Assembly: GCA_001804785.1 (NCBI GenBank)
Contig: MHBG01000048.1
Span: 1 to 64,000, forward strand
Reading direction: 5' to 3'
Length of the DNA stretch: 64,000 nt
Source: Lentisphaerae bacterium GWF2_45_14
GTDB lineage: Bacteria > Verrucomicrobiota > Lentisphaeria > Victivallales > GWF2-45-14
Shown here: positions 36,679 to 46,440 of the stretch, in pieces
How positions within the stretch are numbered: position 1 is the first letter of the stretch
Layout of the letters: each line of letters begins with the position of its first letter
The notes under the pieces: model-generated
Database searches by the model: none
Seen by the model: only the letters and a program-made list of their open reading frames with translations
What the model was told of the DNA's origin: nothing
Program-made: the position numbers and the translations under genes

Positions 36679-39059
36679 TTGATCAATACCTCTTTGACTT
36701 CGTTGTGAACGAAGCCGATTACTTTTATTCCGCCGTCAAGCTGAGGATTCAGAATAAATCCCCGCCGCGTATCATTCCTGCACGTAAAGCTTTTTCCGAA
36801 AATATTTGCAAACCCCTGCTTGATAAGGTTCTTTAAATAGCCGAGTTTATTTCCCCTGAACGTTGTAGGAACGGCCTTTTCAAGCCATACTTCCATAACC
36901 TCGGAGCGGATGAAATATTTTTCGTCCGTGCATAAGTTATGGGCAATTAGCTGCTGCTTGATATAATCCTGAATCCTAGCCGCCATTTCCGGATCAACAT
37001 TGGATTCCTCGCGGGCGACTGCCAGCTTTGCAAGTACATTCTGATAGTTCTCTTCCGTTTGGCAAAACGGCTGAAGAAGCTTTGTTTCAAACTCAGGAAA
37101 GCGCGTCTGCGGTTTGAGATTGAAGGCCTTCCAGTTTTGAACCGCGTCAAGAATTTCCGCAATGATTTTATAGCGGAACTCTTCGACATATTTGATAACT
37201 TCGGTTTTCCAGGACGCGGAATAACCGGATGCTGCCTTGACGTAGATAAAGTATGAACGCTGCGCCGTGTCGTTATCGATCGTGGCACTGTTGGCTGTAA
37301 TAATGAACGTAAGATTGTTCGGGCGCGTTTCCTCTCCTCTACCGTATGGTGGCCTTCCACTGATCGAACTTGATGTAACCATGTCGGCGAACTGCGAACA
37401 ATGAAAAAGCCCCGTAACGTTGTCCAGGAGCAGGATTTTCTTCTGCCGCCCCGTGACGGAGACAATGCGCTTCGTGATTTCGTCGAATTTGGTTTTTATC
37501 TGGTCAACGTTTGTCCGGATTTCTTTTCCTCCGTGAAGAATGGCGTTGACTTCGGCAAGCGTGGTTTTCCCGGTTCCGGCGCCATCCTCCGAGTCGATGA
37601 TCCAGCTGGGACGCGGAATTTCAGGCTCATAATAAAGCGGCGCGGCGAAAAACGAATAGAGCAGGATTTTGTATTCGGGACTTGCAGGATTGAAGAAATC
37701 AATCAGCTGGTGAAGATGGGGATGTCCTGAATCGGGATTGGGAAGAGCCGGAAACGCCGGATAAGCGTCTTTTCGTTCCGGCCAGCTTGGGGCATAGCTT
37801 ATTTCTTCATAGCGCAGAGCCGATTGTTCGATGGCGGCGAAAAATTCTTTTTTCGTCACGTAACCCGTTCCGGCTTTCCAGTTGACCAGCCGTTTGCTTT
37901 TGGATTGTATCCAGGAAAAGAATTCATTCTCGTTGCGGATGATATTTATGCGGTTCGTTTTTCTGTCATGGTCGAAGAGTGTTTCGCCGACTTTGCGAGG
38001 AAAACCCAGAAAGCGGATATGGACTTCATCGACAAGATCGTTTATCTGGCGCGGCTTCATGCTCTCTTCGCCGGATTCAGTCTTATATTTGATGTAGTTG
38101 CAAAAATCCGCACGATTGGCCTGTTTTGCCTCCTGAATCGCATGATAATCATCCTGAGGACGCTTTATATCGGATTTGTTGATAACGGGCTGCTTTTTGA
38201 TGTACTGAAGGAGCGCCTTTTCTCCATACTTGTTGAAATAGTCAGTAACGTCAAAGCCCGATACTTCATTATTGAAACGGACAACCTTTATCATGCCGAC
38301 GGTCTCGCGGAGTTCCCAGAGCAGAAATCCTTCACGCGCCCGGCCAGGTATATCATTATCGGTAAAAATAATGACGTCTTTTCCTTTGAGCGCGGTACTG
38401 TAGCTGACGTTCCATGTTCCGCAACCACTTGAATTCGTTGTTGCCAGAACCTTCATATTGCGTAAGGTATCCGCGTCTTTTTCCCCCTCGCAAATGCAGA
38501 CATTGTTCTGATCCTTCCACTCCGGCCAGCGGTAAAGGACTTTTTTAACGTGCTTCACGCTCTCATTGCCGAAAGCGTCGCATTGAACGAATTCTTTCTG
38601 CTTTTCCGTGTGTTCCCATCGTTGGACAACCATAATCAAGCTGCCGTCCTCGTCATGATACGGGTAATCCATTGTTTTTATATATCCGTGTTTCTTGAGG
38701 AATTCCGAGCGGCCTTGACGGGCTTCTTTCCGCGTAAATTCTTTTGCTTTCAAACTCAGGAGATCACCGAGGAACTGTTGGGCGTCCTGTTTTTTGTCGT
38801 AAATATCATCGGCAGCGCCGCCGAACTTCACGCGGCGGACGAGTTCTATAACGCCGCCTTTTTCCTGTGTTACGTGATCCGTCCATCCGCTTTCGTTCAT
38901 AGAAAGGGCGCCGGAATCCGAACCCGGTCTCCACGGGATATTGAAGCGGTCGCCTTGTCCGCCGACGGGTTCCAATCCAAGCTGAGACTTGGCGATTTCC
39001 AAGCAGTTTGCGTGCGCGTATATGTCTTTGTATTCGTAGAAACGTTCAATTGTTGACAT
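36675..39059 (-). CDS. Phage primase-helicase
   Basis: Primase-like N-terminus (NIPWRPGSDSGALSMNESGWTDHVTQEKGGVIELV), Toprim-like NVCICEGEKDADTLR...IIFTDNDIPGR, Walker A EDGAGTGKTTL. Confidence 0.85.
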   Translation of the reverse strand: MSTIERFYEYKDIYAHANCLEIAKSQLGLEPVGGQGDRFNIPWRPGSDSGALSMNESGWTDHVTQEKGGVIELVRRVKFGGAADDIYDKKQDAQQFLGDLLSLKAKEFTRKEARQGRSEFLKKHGYIKTMDYPYHDEDGSLIMVVQRWEHTEKQKEFVQCDAFGNESVKHVKKVLYRWPEWKDQNNVCICEGEKDADTLRNMKVLATTNSSGCGTWNVSYSTALKGKDVIIFTDNDIPGRAREGFLLWELRETVGMIKVVRFNNEVSGFDVTDYFNKYGEKALLQYIKKQPVINKSDIKRPQDDYHAIQEAKQANRADFCNYIKYKTESGEESMKPRQINDLVDEVHIRFLGFPRKVGETLFDHDRKTNRINIIRNENEFFSWIQSKSKRLVNWKAGTGYVTKKEFFAAIEQSALRYEEISYAPSWPERKDAYPAFPALPNPDSGHPHLHQLIDFFNPASPEYKILLYSFFAAPLYYEPEIPRPSWIIDSEDGAGTGKTTLAEVNAILHGGKEIRTNVDQIKTKFDEITKRIVSVTGRQKKILLLDNVTGLFHCSQFADMVTSSSISGRPPYGRGEETRPNNLTFIITANSATIDNDTAQRSYFIYVKAASGYSASWKTEVIKYVEEFRYKIIAEILDAVQNWKAFNLKPQTRFPEFETKLLQPFCQTEENYQNVLAKLAVAREESNVDPEMAARIQDYIKQQLIAHNLCTDEKYFIRSEVMEVWLEKAVPTTFRGNKLGYLKNLIKQGFANIFGKSFTCRNDTRRGFILNPQLDGGIKVIGFVHNEVKEVLIK

Positions 39060-39114
39060 GATTTTTTATTCCATTTCTCTGAGTTTAAAATCCTTCATTT
39101 TCTAACCATTCTTT

Positions 39115-39546
39115 TTATTCAAACGAAACATGATGTTTCACAAATTTATCCGCCCGTCTTTTAGTTACGCATTTATATTTTGGATAGGAATTGACCAAGC
39201 TATATTTTGCTTGCTCTTTAGTGAATATTTCAGCTTTGCAAATATCCAAAGTGTAGCCGCGTCCGTGTTTTGCGTAAAACAAAAGGCAATTTCCGACATA
39301 TCCAGTATAAAGGTAATATTTTAATTCATTGTCTTTTTGTTCGATGGGCAAGCTGTAGTTCGTGTATTCCTGTTCAAAAATGGCTTCATTTTCGAAAATT
39401 GCATCTCGAAGCACCAGTGCCGTATCTCCGATATAAGAACGAGAATCGAATTGACCCTGTTCTACCTTGTGCCACATATCAAAAAGAATGCGTTTGCAGG
39501 AAGCTAGTTTACTACTCAGAATGAGTGTTTCTTTTCGGAGATTCAT
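39115..39546 (-). CDS. Phage hypothetical protein
   Basis: 143 aa in the leftward operon. Confidence 0.55.
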   Translation of the reverse strand: MNLRKETLILSSKLASCKRILFDMWHKVEQGQFDSRSYIGDTALVLRDAIFENEAIFEQEYTNYSLPIEQKDNELKYYLYTGYVGNCLLFYAKHGRGYTLDICKAEIFTKEQAKYSLVNSYPKYKCVTKRRADKFVKHHVSFE

Positions 39547-39740
39547 AATTTTACCTCTTTAAACGTTTCTAAGCACTGTTTCAGCCTCTTTTGTAGCAAT
39601 TTTTGTCCGGGTAATAGATTCAGTCTGTGAGAACCATTTTGAAACAAGACGCACCAGCCGTCTTTTCCGGCATGATGACATCTTCCACAAAACTTTTTCT
39701 CAGCGTCAATTTCCAGTTGTATTGTTCCTGTGAGTTTCAT
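39543..39740 (-). CDS. Small Cys-containing phage protein
   Basis: EIDAEKKFCGRCHHAGKDGWCVLF. Confidence 0.55.
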   Translation of the reverse strand: MKLTGTIQLEIDAEKKFCGRCHHAGKDGWCVLFQNGSHRLNLLPGQKLLQKRLKQCLETFKEVKL

Positions 39741-39742
39741 CT

Positions 39743-40564
39743 TCAAATCCCTTCTTTTAAGCATTCCTGATTGATCCATATACATTCAGTCCGCGCTCCG
39801 GATTGATATGTATTGTTCCTGTAAGTTCTTGATTCCTTTTTCCAACCGGATTTTTCGAGTTCGGTGTAAATCGGATTATCATAGCTCGATATTATGACCA
39901 TGCCGCGAATTTGCTGAAGAAGGTCAATAAGAAGACGATGCTGTTCGTCCGTCAGCTCGTAAGCGTATTTATGTTTATTGGCCTGAGTTCTGGTATCATG
40001 CGGATACGGCGGATCAAGATACCAAAGTATGTTCGAATCATCCTTGTGCTTTTCAATTAGCGCGAATGCGTCCATATTTTCAATGATTACCCCGGCAAGG
40101 CGATCCGCGAATATGTCGATATATCCGGGATAAGATGCCCAGTTATGAGCAGGTAATGAATGCTTGCGCCTGAAGTCAGTCCTGAACCCGGATTTATAAT
40201 TTTTAGCAATTACACTGTCCGCATGATACCCCATTCCTGCGCGAATCAAGAAGCGGCGGGCATTCTCTATTTCGTCATCGGACGGAATGAACGCGTTATC
40301 ATATTCCATTCTCGCAAATGGCGTGAGGCTTAATTTCTCCTGAAGGTTTTTCTTTTTTACATCGTCTTGCAGGATACGAAAAAGATTCACAATCTCATGA
40401 TTCAAATCATTGAAAAGTTCCGCATAACTTTTGGGTTTCCTAAACAAAACACTTCCGGCGCCGCCGAATGGCTCGATGTAAATCCGGTGTTCCGGAAAGT
40501 GCGACACGATCCAGGGTGCAACACGCCATTTGCCGCCGTAGTAACGAAATAGTGAGCGGGTCAT
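39743..40564 (-). CDS. DNA adenine methyltransferase, D12 class
   Basis: FRYYGGKWRVAPWIVSHFP...YIEPFGGAGSVLF...ILWYLDPPYP. Confidence 0.93.
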   Translation of the reverse strand: MTRSLFRYYGGKWRVAPWIVSHFPEHRIYIEPFGGAGSVLFRKPKSYAELFNDLNHEIVNLFRILQDDVKKKNLQEKLSLTPFARMEYDNAFIPSDDEIENARRFLIRAGMGYHADSVIAKNYKSGFRTDFRRKHSLPAHNWASYPGYIDIFADRLAGVIIENMDAFALIEKHKDDSNILWYLDPPYPHDTRTQANKHKYAYELTDEQHRLLIDLLQQIRGMVIISSYDNPIYTELEKSGWKKESRTYRNNTYQSGARTECIWINQECLKEGI

Positions 40565-40579
40565 AGTAAAATTATCTCC

Positions 40580-42403
40580 TTATGCCACAATTGCGGCTTT
40601 TATTAATGCCTCTGCCAATACTGGCGGAACGGCATTGCCTATCTGCTTGACTTGATTCGATTTATTTCCGGCAAATTTATAGTTTTTGGGGAAGCTCATC
40701 GCGGCAGCAAGTTCGGATGGTTGGAACATTCTGAAAAGAATATCCAGTTTGAATATGCTTCCTTTCGCATCAATGAAACACCGTCCAGCACAAAGCCCGA
40801 ATCGTTCTTTGCATGTCACGGTGTCCAGGGGCTCGTTAATAGATTCAGCAGTACCGTTTCCATAGTATGTAGATATGAACGGTTCAATTTGAGAAATTGC
40901 TCCTTCCGTGGCAATAGTCGGAAGCGGATTGCTGACAGGTTTTACGCTTCCGCCTCCATGCTGAGGAATAAACATTGCCTCCACAATGGCAATATTGTTT
41001 CTGGTTGTAATCGTATTAACTGGATCGTTTGCACTTCTAATACGTCCCTTACTGTCGGCTGTATGAGTCATATCGACAACCATTGGAGAAACAAGGCAAT
41101 GCTCAGCTTTTGTTACAATTGTTGATATGGGGTCATTCATTCCCGATGCCCTATGTCCTCCAGACGTGTGCCCTGTCGCAAATACGCATGGTTCCACAAC
41201 TCCTATATGCGTCCCATTTGCTGTAACGGTTGGGCAAGGATCAGAGGACGGACGGCATGAACTGTTGATATTCGATTTATTTGTTCCCCTTAGTGTAACT
41301 ATGACAGGCTGAACAACCCCATAGCGATTCGAACAATCCTGCACCGGAACGGGATCAGCAATTTGGCTGTGTCTGTTATCGCCGCCATTGTATCGGCTAA
41401 CGAACGGTTCAATGATTGCAACATGATTTCGCGTACTGATCGCCGGAACAGCGTCCGAGATTGCCTTGCATGATGGAGTATCCTGTTTTGCGGCGGTTCC
41501 GCGCATTATTAGCATGAAAGGGGCTTCGATGCCTTGTGTTTTGAGTTTGGGTAAAGAATATAAATACATCAATGGACATTTACGGTGACACTGACAACTT
41601 CTGATAATCTCCTGTCTTACAAGTGGCGTATACAGATTTGCAGCAGCCCCCCAATATTTGACAATGCCGCTGTAAATTCTGCGTAAGGTATTCGGGACAA
41701 GTGGTTTTTTGCGGTCAAAGATTGATTTCCCCGGAATATCCCAATCGATAATATCACGGGCAGGAACCCAAGATTTATAAAGCCCTTCTAATAATCCTGG
41801 GTCTTTTACGTGAGTCGGTTCAGGCCAGCAGATTTTTTCTTTTCCTCGGGCGGCCTGAATAATGAGGCGTTTCCTGCATGTCGGAGCACCAAAATCAGCG
41901 GCATTGAGAATCCGATATTCTACACGGTACCCGAATGCTTTAATCATGCCGATAAATTTTTTAAAAATTTCGCCTTTCTTCGACTTTATGATATTTCCTT
42001 TATCATCGACCGGCCCCCATGCAAGAAATTCCTCAACATTCTCAATATAAACACGGTCAATAATAAGCTCCTGAATCCATTTCAATACATGCCATGCGGT
42101 TGACCTGCTCTGATCATCGCGGGGACGGCCTCCTTTTGCCCTTGAGTGGTTGGTGCATTCCGGGGATGCCCATAAAAAATTTAAACGTCCTCCCGGGACA
42201 AGATCGCGCGGCGATATATTTTCAACCGAGTCACGATAATACCGGGCTTTTTCATGATTAAGCTTATTTGTGTCAATGGCGATTTGCCAATGATTGACTC
42301 CAACCAATTCATATTCAATGCCCTGCTTCACAAAGGCGTTGATCATTCCGGTCGAAGTTCCCCCGCCGCCGCAAAACAAATCTGCCGCATAGAATGTTTT
42401 CAT
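40580..42403 (-). CDS. DNA cytosine-5 methyltransferase with extended repeat-containing region
   Basis: FYAADLFCGGGGTSTGMINAF; ASPECTNHS; YIENVEEFLAWGP; C-terminal QIGNAVPPVLAEALI; ATG at 42403 overlaps the upstream stop. Confidence 0.92.
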   Translation of the reverse strand: MKTFYAADLFCGGGGTSTGMINAFVKQGIEYELVGVNHWQIAIDTNKLNHEKARYYRDSVENISPRDLVPGGRLNFLWASPECTNHSRAKGGRPRDDQSRSTAWHVLKWIQELIIDRVYIENVEEFLAWGPVDDKGNIIKSKKGEIFKKFIGMIKAFGYRVEYRILNAADFGAPTCRKRLIIQAARGKEKICWPEPTHVKDPGLLEGLYKSWVPARDIIDWDIPGKSIFDRKKPLVPNTLRRIYSGIVKYWGAAANLYTPLVRQEIIRSCQCHRKCPLMYLYSLPKLKTQGIEAPFMLIMRGTAAKQDTPSCKAISDAVPAISTRNHVAIIEPFVSRYNGGDNRHSQIADPVPVQDCSNRYGVVQPVIVTLRGTNKSNINSSCRPSSDPCPTVTANGTHIGVVEPCVFATGHTSGGHRASGMNDPISTIVTKAEHCLVSPMVVDMTHTADSKGRIRSANDPVNTITTRNNIAIVEAMFIPQHGGGSVKPVSNPLPTIATEGAISQIEPFISTYYGNGTAESINEPLDTVTCKERFGLCAGRCFIDAKGSIFKLDILFRMFQPSELAAAMSFPKNYKFAGNKSNQVKQIGNAVPPVLAEALIKAAIVA

Positions 42404-42831
42404 TTTGTCACCTGGGTGATGTCCCCTTCTACAAAACTTTTGATTATATTTCCCTGCTTGTCGTAGTAAATGGTTTTCCAATAAGGATGGCAATTTTCGC
42501 TATAGGGATTTCCGTCAAAACAGACTGCCAAATTTAGGCCGCACGTACCACAGATTGTTCCCATTTTTCCACAGACTGAAACGCGCATGCCTTGATAAGC
42601 AAACTCAATGCCGCGTTGAGTAATCATATGTGTAAAACGTTCTGGATCGCCGAACAAATCCGCAACGCGGAATTTATGAAGGAGGTGAACAGAATCAACT
42701 CCATGTAGATAGTTTTGAAATGTGTCAACTACTTCGCGCAACTCGCAAAAATGACGATATTTTGCCTGTCCGGGACTCTTTGCGACAATTTGTTCTGGAT
42801 TACTTGCCCATATAATTTCGTATGTATTCAT
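42400..42831 (-). CDS. Phage hypothetical protein
   Basis: 143 aa; ATGA overlap with the C5 MTase. Confidence 0.55.
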   Translation of the reverse strand: MNTYEIIWASNPEQIVAKSPGQAKYRHFCELREVVDTFQNYLHGVDSVHLLHKFRVADLFGDPERFTHMITQRGIEFAYQGMRVSVCGKMGTICGTCGLNLAVCFDGNPYSENCHPYWKTIYYDKQGNIIKSFVEGDITQVTK

Positions 42832-42835
42832 GGCC

Positions 42836-43315
42836 TTAAAACTCCCTTGGAATAATCGGATGAGAGCTTGTTGATAATTTAGGAAATTCAGCTTCTTTCA
42901 ACGCTTCAATAACCTCATCCATCGAGCAGCAAATATGGTCAAACATTTTAACCATAAGCTCAGGCTCCATATGCTCAATCAAATAAAAGATAGTCAACTT
43001 TTTGTTTCCTGCCGCCCATCCCATTTCCATTGATGCGGATCGTCCGAACGGCATAACGCCGACAAAAGCGTCAGCCCATTGCATGGCGGCAAAATCTGAA
43101 TCATACCCGGCTTGGGCAATGTCATGATTGAGGGCGGCTTTGTATTGTTTGTTATTCCATTTCTGCCAATCAGGATCGATTTCAGACCATTTGAAGCCAT
43201 AATTCCCAAGAGCCGGATGTCGGAAGTCATAGACCTCGTGTCCGGCCTTGCGCAATGCACCTACAGCTATTGGCTGCAGTGCGTTTCTCCATGATGATGC
43301 GACGTATATTTTCAT
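42836..43315 (-). CDS. Nucleoside 2-deoxyribosyltransferase-like protein
   Basis: MKIYVASSWRN...ADAFVGVMPFGRSASMEMGWAAG. Confidence 0.65.
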   Translation of the reverse strand: MKIYVASSWRNALQPIAVGALRKAGHEVYDFRHPALGNYGFKWSEIDPDWQKWNNKQYKAALNHDIAQAGYDSDFAAMQWADAFVGVMPFGRSASMEMGWAAGNKKLTIFYLIEHMEPELMVKMFDHICCSMDEVIEALKEAEFPKLSTSSHPIIPREF

Positions 43316-43317
43316 GA

Positions 43318-43632
43318 TTAGTTTCCTTCCACTTTATTGATAAGTTTTAAAATAGCCTGTGCCTCTTTTGCGCAGATTGTAATTTCGAGAGGATAGTCCT
43401 CGCTAAGGCCGTCAAGGTTCTTTCCGTTATGCAATTCGGGATAATTGCGCCGGTTTAAAATTTCTTTTCCAATAGACACAAGAGCCTCAAGCATTTTTCT
43501 GTTTTCCTCGGAAATTTCGGCAATGAGTTCATCCCGTTTGTATAAATGCCGGAATGCGGCCTTTAGACTTCTCTCGTCTATATTGGGATTAAATGATGCA
43601 AGTTCTTCAAGACTGATTAATTTGCGCTCCAT
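43318..43632 (-). CDS. Phage hypothetical protein
   Basis: 104 aa in the operon. Confidence 0.5.
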   Translation of the reverse strand: MERKLISLEELASFNPNIDERSLKAAFRHLYKRDELIAEISEENRKMLEALVSIGKEILNRRNYPELHNGKNLDGLSEDYPLEITICAKEAQAILKLINKVEGN

Positions 43633-43729
43633 CTTATTTTTCTTCCGCTTTCATTTCTTGTTCATTTGCTGACATTTTGATTTTCCCCTTGTTTTAAAGC
43701 TGTTTTAGACTCAAATTTTCATTTGACGG

Positions 43730-44152
43730 CTATTTGATTATTTCATTGTACAGGGGGTCAATCCATTTCCCTTTAGCGGTCAAGGGATCACCTTTTATGA
43801 TTTCGCCTTCGGAAAGTATAAACATAAATGATTTAGGTTTTTCAGTTACCCTCAATCCTTCTAGAAAATACGCATTTGCAAGAATAAGGTTTGTGCAAGG
43901 AAGTCCCGAATCTTTATCAATGGCATTGAGATCAATTGTTCCATCATTACGTTGAAGATCATCATAGTGCCTTTTGAGAGCTGAGAAATACCGCTCTGGC
44001 GCATTCGGAACTGTTTGCCATGAGTGAGGCGCATACTTAGCGGCTCCGTGTTCCAAAGCCCGTACAAGCCCCGTTAAGAACCGTTGAATTACCAAGCTCC
44101 ATTTTGGTTTCCCTGCGTCAAACTTCATACCAAGCTTGTCATTATTATCCAT
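43730..44152 (-). CDS. dATP/dGTP diphosphohydrolase-like (DUF5664-type) protein
   Basis: KFDAGKPKWSLVI...ALEHGAAKYAPHSWQTVPNAPERYFSALKRHYDDL. Confidence 0.7.
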   Translation of the reverse strand: MDNNDKLGMKFDAGKPKWSLVIQRFLTGLVRALEHGAAKYAPHSWQTVPNAPERYFSALKRHYDDLQRNDGTIDLNAIDKDSGLPCTNLILANAYFLEGLRVTEKPKSFMFILSEGEIIKGDPLTAKGKWIDPLYNEIIK

Positions 44153-44684
44153 TCTGTTCACCGCCTTTTCCGTCTTTAAGCGCCATAAATTCAGAAGCAA
44201 GTATTTCCTGCGCAAATTGAGGCGGCGTCCACATAGGGCGTGTGTCGGTCAGGTATTGGTCAGGGAACTTGAATATGAGAGCTGTATCGTTGTCCACAAG
44301 CTTCCAGAAAAGGCCGTAAAGGTAACCCCGTTCACTGGCTATAAACGTGATTTTACGGATGCCGCTTTCAGGAAAATTCAGCATTTCCATAAGCTTATTA
44401 TGGGAAACCCTGGTGTCGTTGATTTTGTGCCAGTCTTCACGATTCCCGAACTTTGGAAGAGCAAGGCCGTCTTTGTTCTTTTTCCAGCCTTTGGGTGCGG
44501 CGTCTTTGAATTTGACCCCGGCAAAACCGAGAAGTTCGCCCCTGAAATCGATCCCCGGATAAGTGTGAACTTCGCCTTTGAGCTCTTTGCCAAGTTCATT
44601 CAATGCGGCGTGGCGGATTTTTACTTTTTCATTGATTGATTTTGCTTCATCGAGAACTGCTTTTTCCGTTACTTTGAAATACAT
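44145..44684 (-). CDS. Phage hypothetical protein
   Basis: 179 aa, overlaps its neighbour. Confidence 0.55.
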   Translation of the reverse strand: MYFKVTEKAVLDEAKSINEKVKIRHAALNELGKELKGEVHTYPGIDFRGELLGFAGVKFKDAAPKGWKKNKDGLALPKFGNREDWHKINDTRVSHNKLMEMLNFPESGIRKITFIASERGYLYGLFWKLVDNDTALIFKFPDQYLTDTRPMWTPPQFAQEILASEFMALKDGKGGEQNG

Positions 44685-44697
44685 TTTTGAAGGCTCC

Positions 44698-45219
44698 TTA
44701 TTTTATTTGTCTGTTAAATCGATCAATTGCACCAATGAGAAAATTGGCATATACATCGTCTGCCATTTCGCCCAGGTGCTGAACATTGTAGCATTCATAT
44801 TTTTCCAGCTCAGACGCTCTTTCCTGTCCGAGACTTTCAATTCTTGCCGCTTCCAGCCGCTCAAAATGAGTTTCTATTTCCTGGAGCTTTGTTTCTTTTT
44901 CGACAACGGCGAACTTGAGAATATTTGCCACTCCGTCAATGGCTTTCCCTGCTCGGAGATATTCCTCTTTCTGGGCGATACGAAGCTTTTCAGTAGCGAA
45001 CCTTACTTTTGCAATATCAAGCCTGAGTCTTTTTGCCCTTGCGCTGGTTTCCTTTGATGGTTCGAGCTGTGTTACTTCGTTGTATTGAGTTTCGAACTCT
45101 TCCAGCATATTAGCCATTGGAATAAAGATTGCTCTTATCTGCTCCGCTCTTGAAGGTTCGATGTTATATTCTTCGACTTTTAAAACTAATTCATTCATTT
45201 TCTCTATATCCCTTTTCAT
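44698..45219 (-). CDS. Coiled-coil phage protein
   Basis: 173 aa Glu/Lys-rich. Confidence 0.55.
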   Translation of the reverse strand: MKRDIEKMNELVLKVEEYNIEPSRAEQIRAIFIPMANMLEEFETQYNEVTQLEPSKETSARAKRLRLDIAKVRFATEKLRIAQKEEYLRAGKAIDGVANILKFAVVEKETKLQEIETHFERLEAARIESLGQERASELEKYECYNVQHLGEMADDVYANFLIGAIDRFNRQIK

Positions 45220-45255
45220 TTTTGACTTAAATTTTTCATTTCAGGCGGTTATTTT

Positions 45256-46440
45256 TCATTTTGAACTAATTTTCTGCCGTCTCGCAAGCTCCTGAAGCAC
45301 TGTCCATTTACTGGCGACTTTATTAATTCCATTCCTGAACGCCGCGATATTCCCGATTACATGGCATTCCTTCTTTGCGCGAGTAATCGCCGTGTAGACC
45401 AGAGCGCGATGAACAAAGGGACCGCCCTGAATCGCCGCGAAGAAAACCTTGCGATACTGGCTCCCTTGCGACTTATGAACAGTCAAAGAGTAGGCATGTT
45501 GAGATTCCTGAAGGATTGCTTTTCCCCAGACTGCTTCCTGAACATATTCGCCTTTTTCCGCATCCCAGAACGGGATATCACCTTTCACCCATGCGCGGCC
45601 TTGCGTATCGATTGCGGAGATGGTTCCAGTTGTACCATTCCAAATATCAGAAGAGGCAAAATTCTTCAGGCAGATAATCCGATCCCCGATTGCCCATTTC
45701 GCATCATCGGCAGTACGTCCGAACTTGGCGACCATCCGCTTGTTGATTTCCTGAACATGGTCATTTTTACAGCAGACAACAATATCTTTCTGAAAATCGA
45801 TTTCCCCGGCATCAATAAGAGTCTCGAGGTATTTCCAAGTTGCGTCCATGTCGCCAGTACCGCGCATTTCGAACCATTCGTTTTCCGACTGTGCGGTTTC
45901 TGGCTGAAGCCCCTCGCGGACTGCGGCTCCAGCTTTGTAGATTGCTTCCGAAGCTCGATAACAGATTGTGAGTTTTGCTGTCAGATCGGGACGAAGGTTG
46001 ACCATATCATGAAAAGGCTGACCGTTCCCAACCGGCGGCAGCTGCGCGGCGTCTCCGATCAACGTAAGCCGATCCGGATTCCTGCGAATGATTTCGGCCA
46101 TCAATGAGCTATCGACCATCGAGGCCTCGTCTATAATGAGATGGAGACCTGAAAGGGATTTTACGCTGAAACTTCTGCCATTATAGCCAAGAAGCCTGTG
46201 TATTGTCGATGTGTCGCGTTCAGTAGCTTCACGGAGCCGCGCAGCAGCTTTTCCAGTCGGACAACATAGTGCAAGCTGGCTTTTACCGTTTTTTGTCTGC
46301 TCGATAATCTCCTTGACGAGTGTCGTTTTTCCAGTTCCGGCGCCGCCTGTTACGATACTCAAAGATTTGTTGACGGAATAATCGACGGCCTTTGTCTGGT
46401 CAGGATTAAGCTTTATTTCCGTATTGCTTTCATTATTCAT
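45256..46440 (-). CDS. RecD2-like SF1 helicase, C-terminal helicase part
   Basis: LNPDQTKAVDYSVNKSLSIVTGGAGTGKTTLVKEI...HLIIDEASMVDSSL...AYSLTVHKSQGSQYRKVFF. Confidence 0.88.
   Translation of the reverse strand: MNNESNTEIKLNPDQTKAVDYSVNKSLSIVTGGAGTGKTTLVKEIIEQTKNGKSQLALCCPTGKAAARLREATERDTSTIHRLLGYNGRSFSVKSLSGLHLIIDEASMVDSSLMAEIIRRNPDRLTLIGDAAQLPPVGNGQPFHDMVNLRPDLTAKLTICYRASEAIYKAGAAVREGLQPETAQSENEWFEMRGTGDMDATWKYLETLIDAGEIDFQKDIVVCCKNDHVQEINKRMVAKFGRTADDAKWAIGDRIICLKNFASSDIWNGTTGTISAIDTQGRAWVKGDIPFWDAEKGEYVQEAVWGKAILQESQHAYSLTVHKSQGSQYRKVFFAAIQGGPFVHRALVYTAITRAKKECHVIGNIAAFRNGINKVASKWTVLQELARRQKISSK

Noticed and set aside
37824-38432. 202-aa plus-strand ORF antisense to the primase-helicase
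   Set aside because: Shadow ORF over a well-supported coding gene on the opposite strand, with no recognisable domain.
45361-46107. 248-aa plus-strand ORF antisense to the RecD2-like helicase
   Set aside because: Opposite strand has unambiguous SF1 helicase motifs; the plus ORF is compositionally a shadow.
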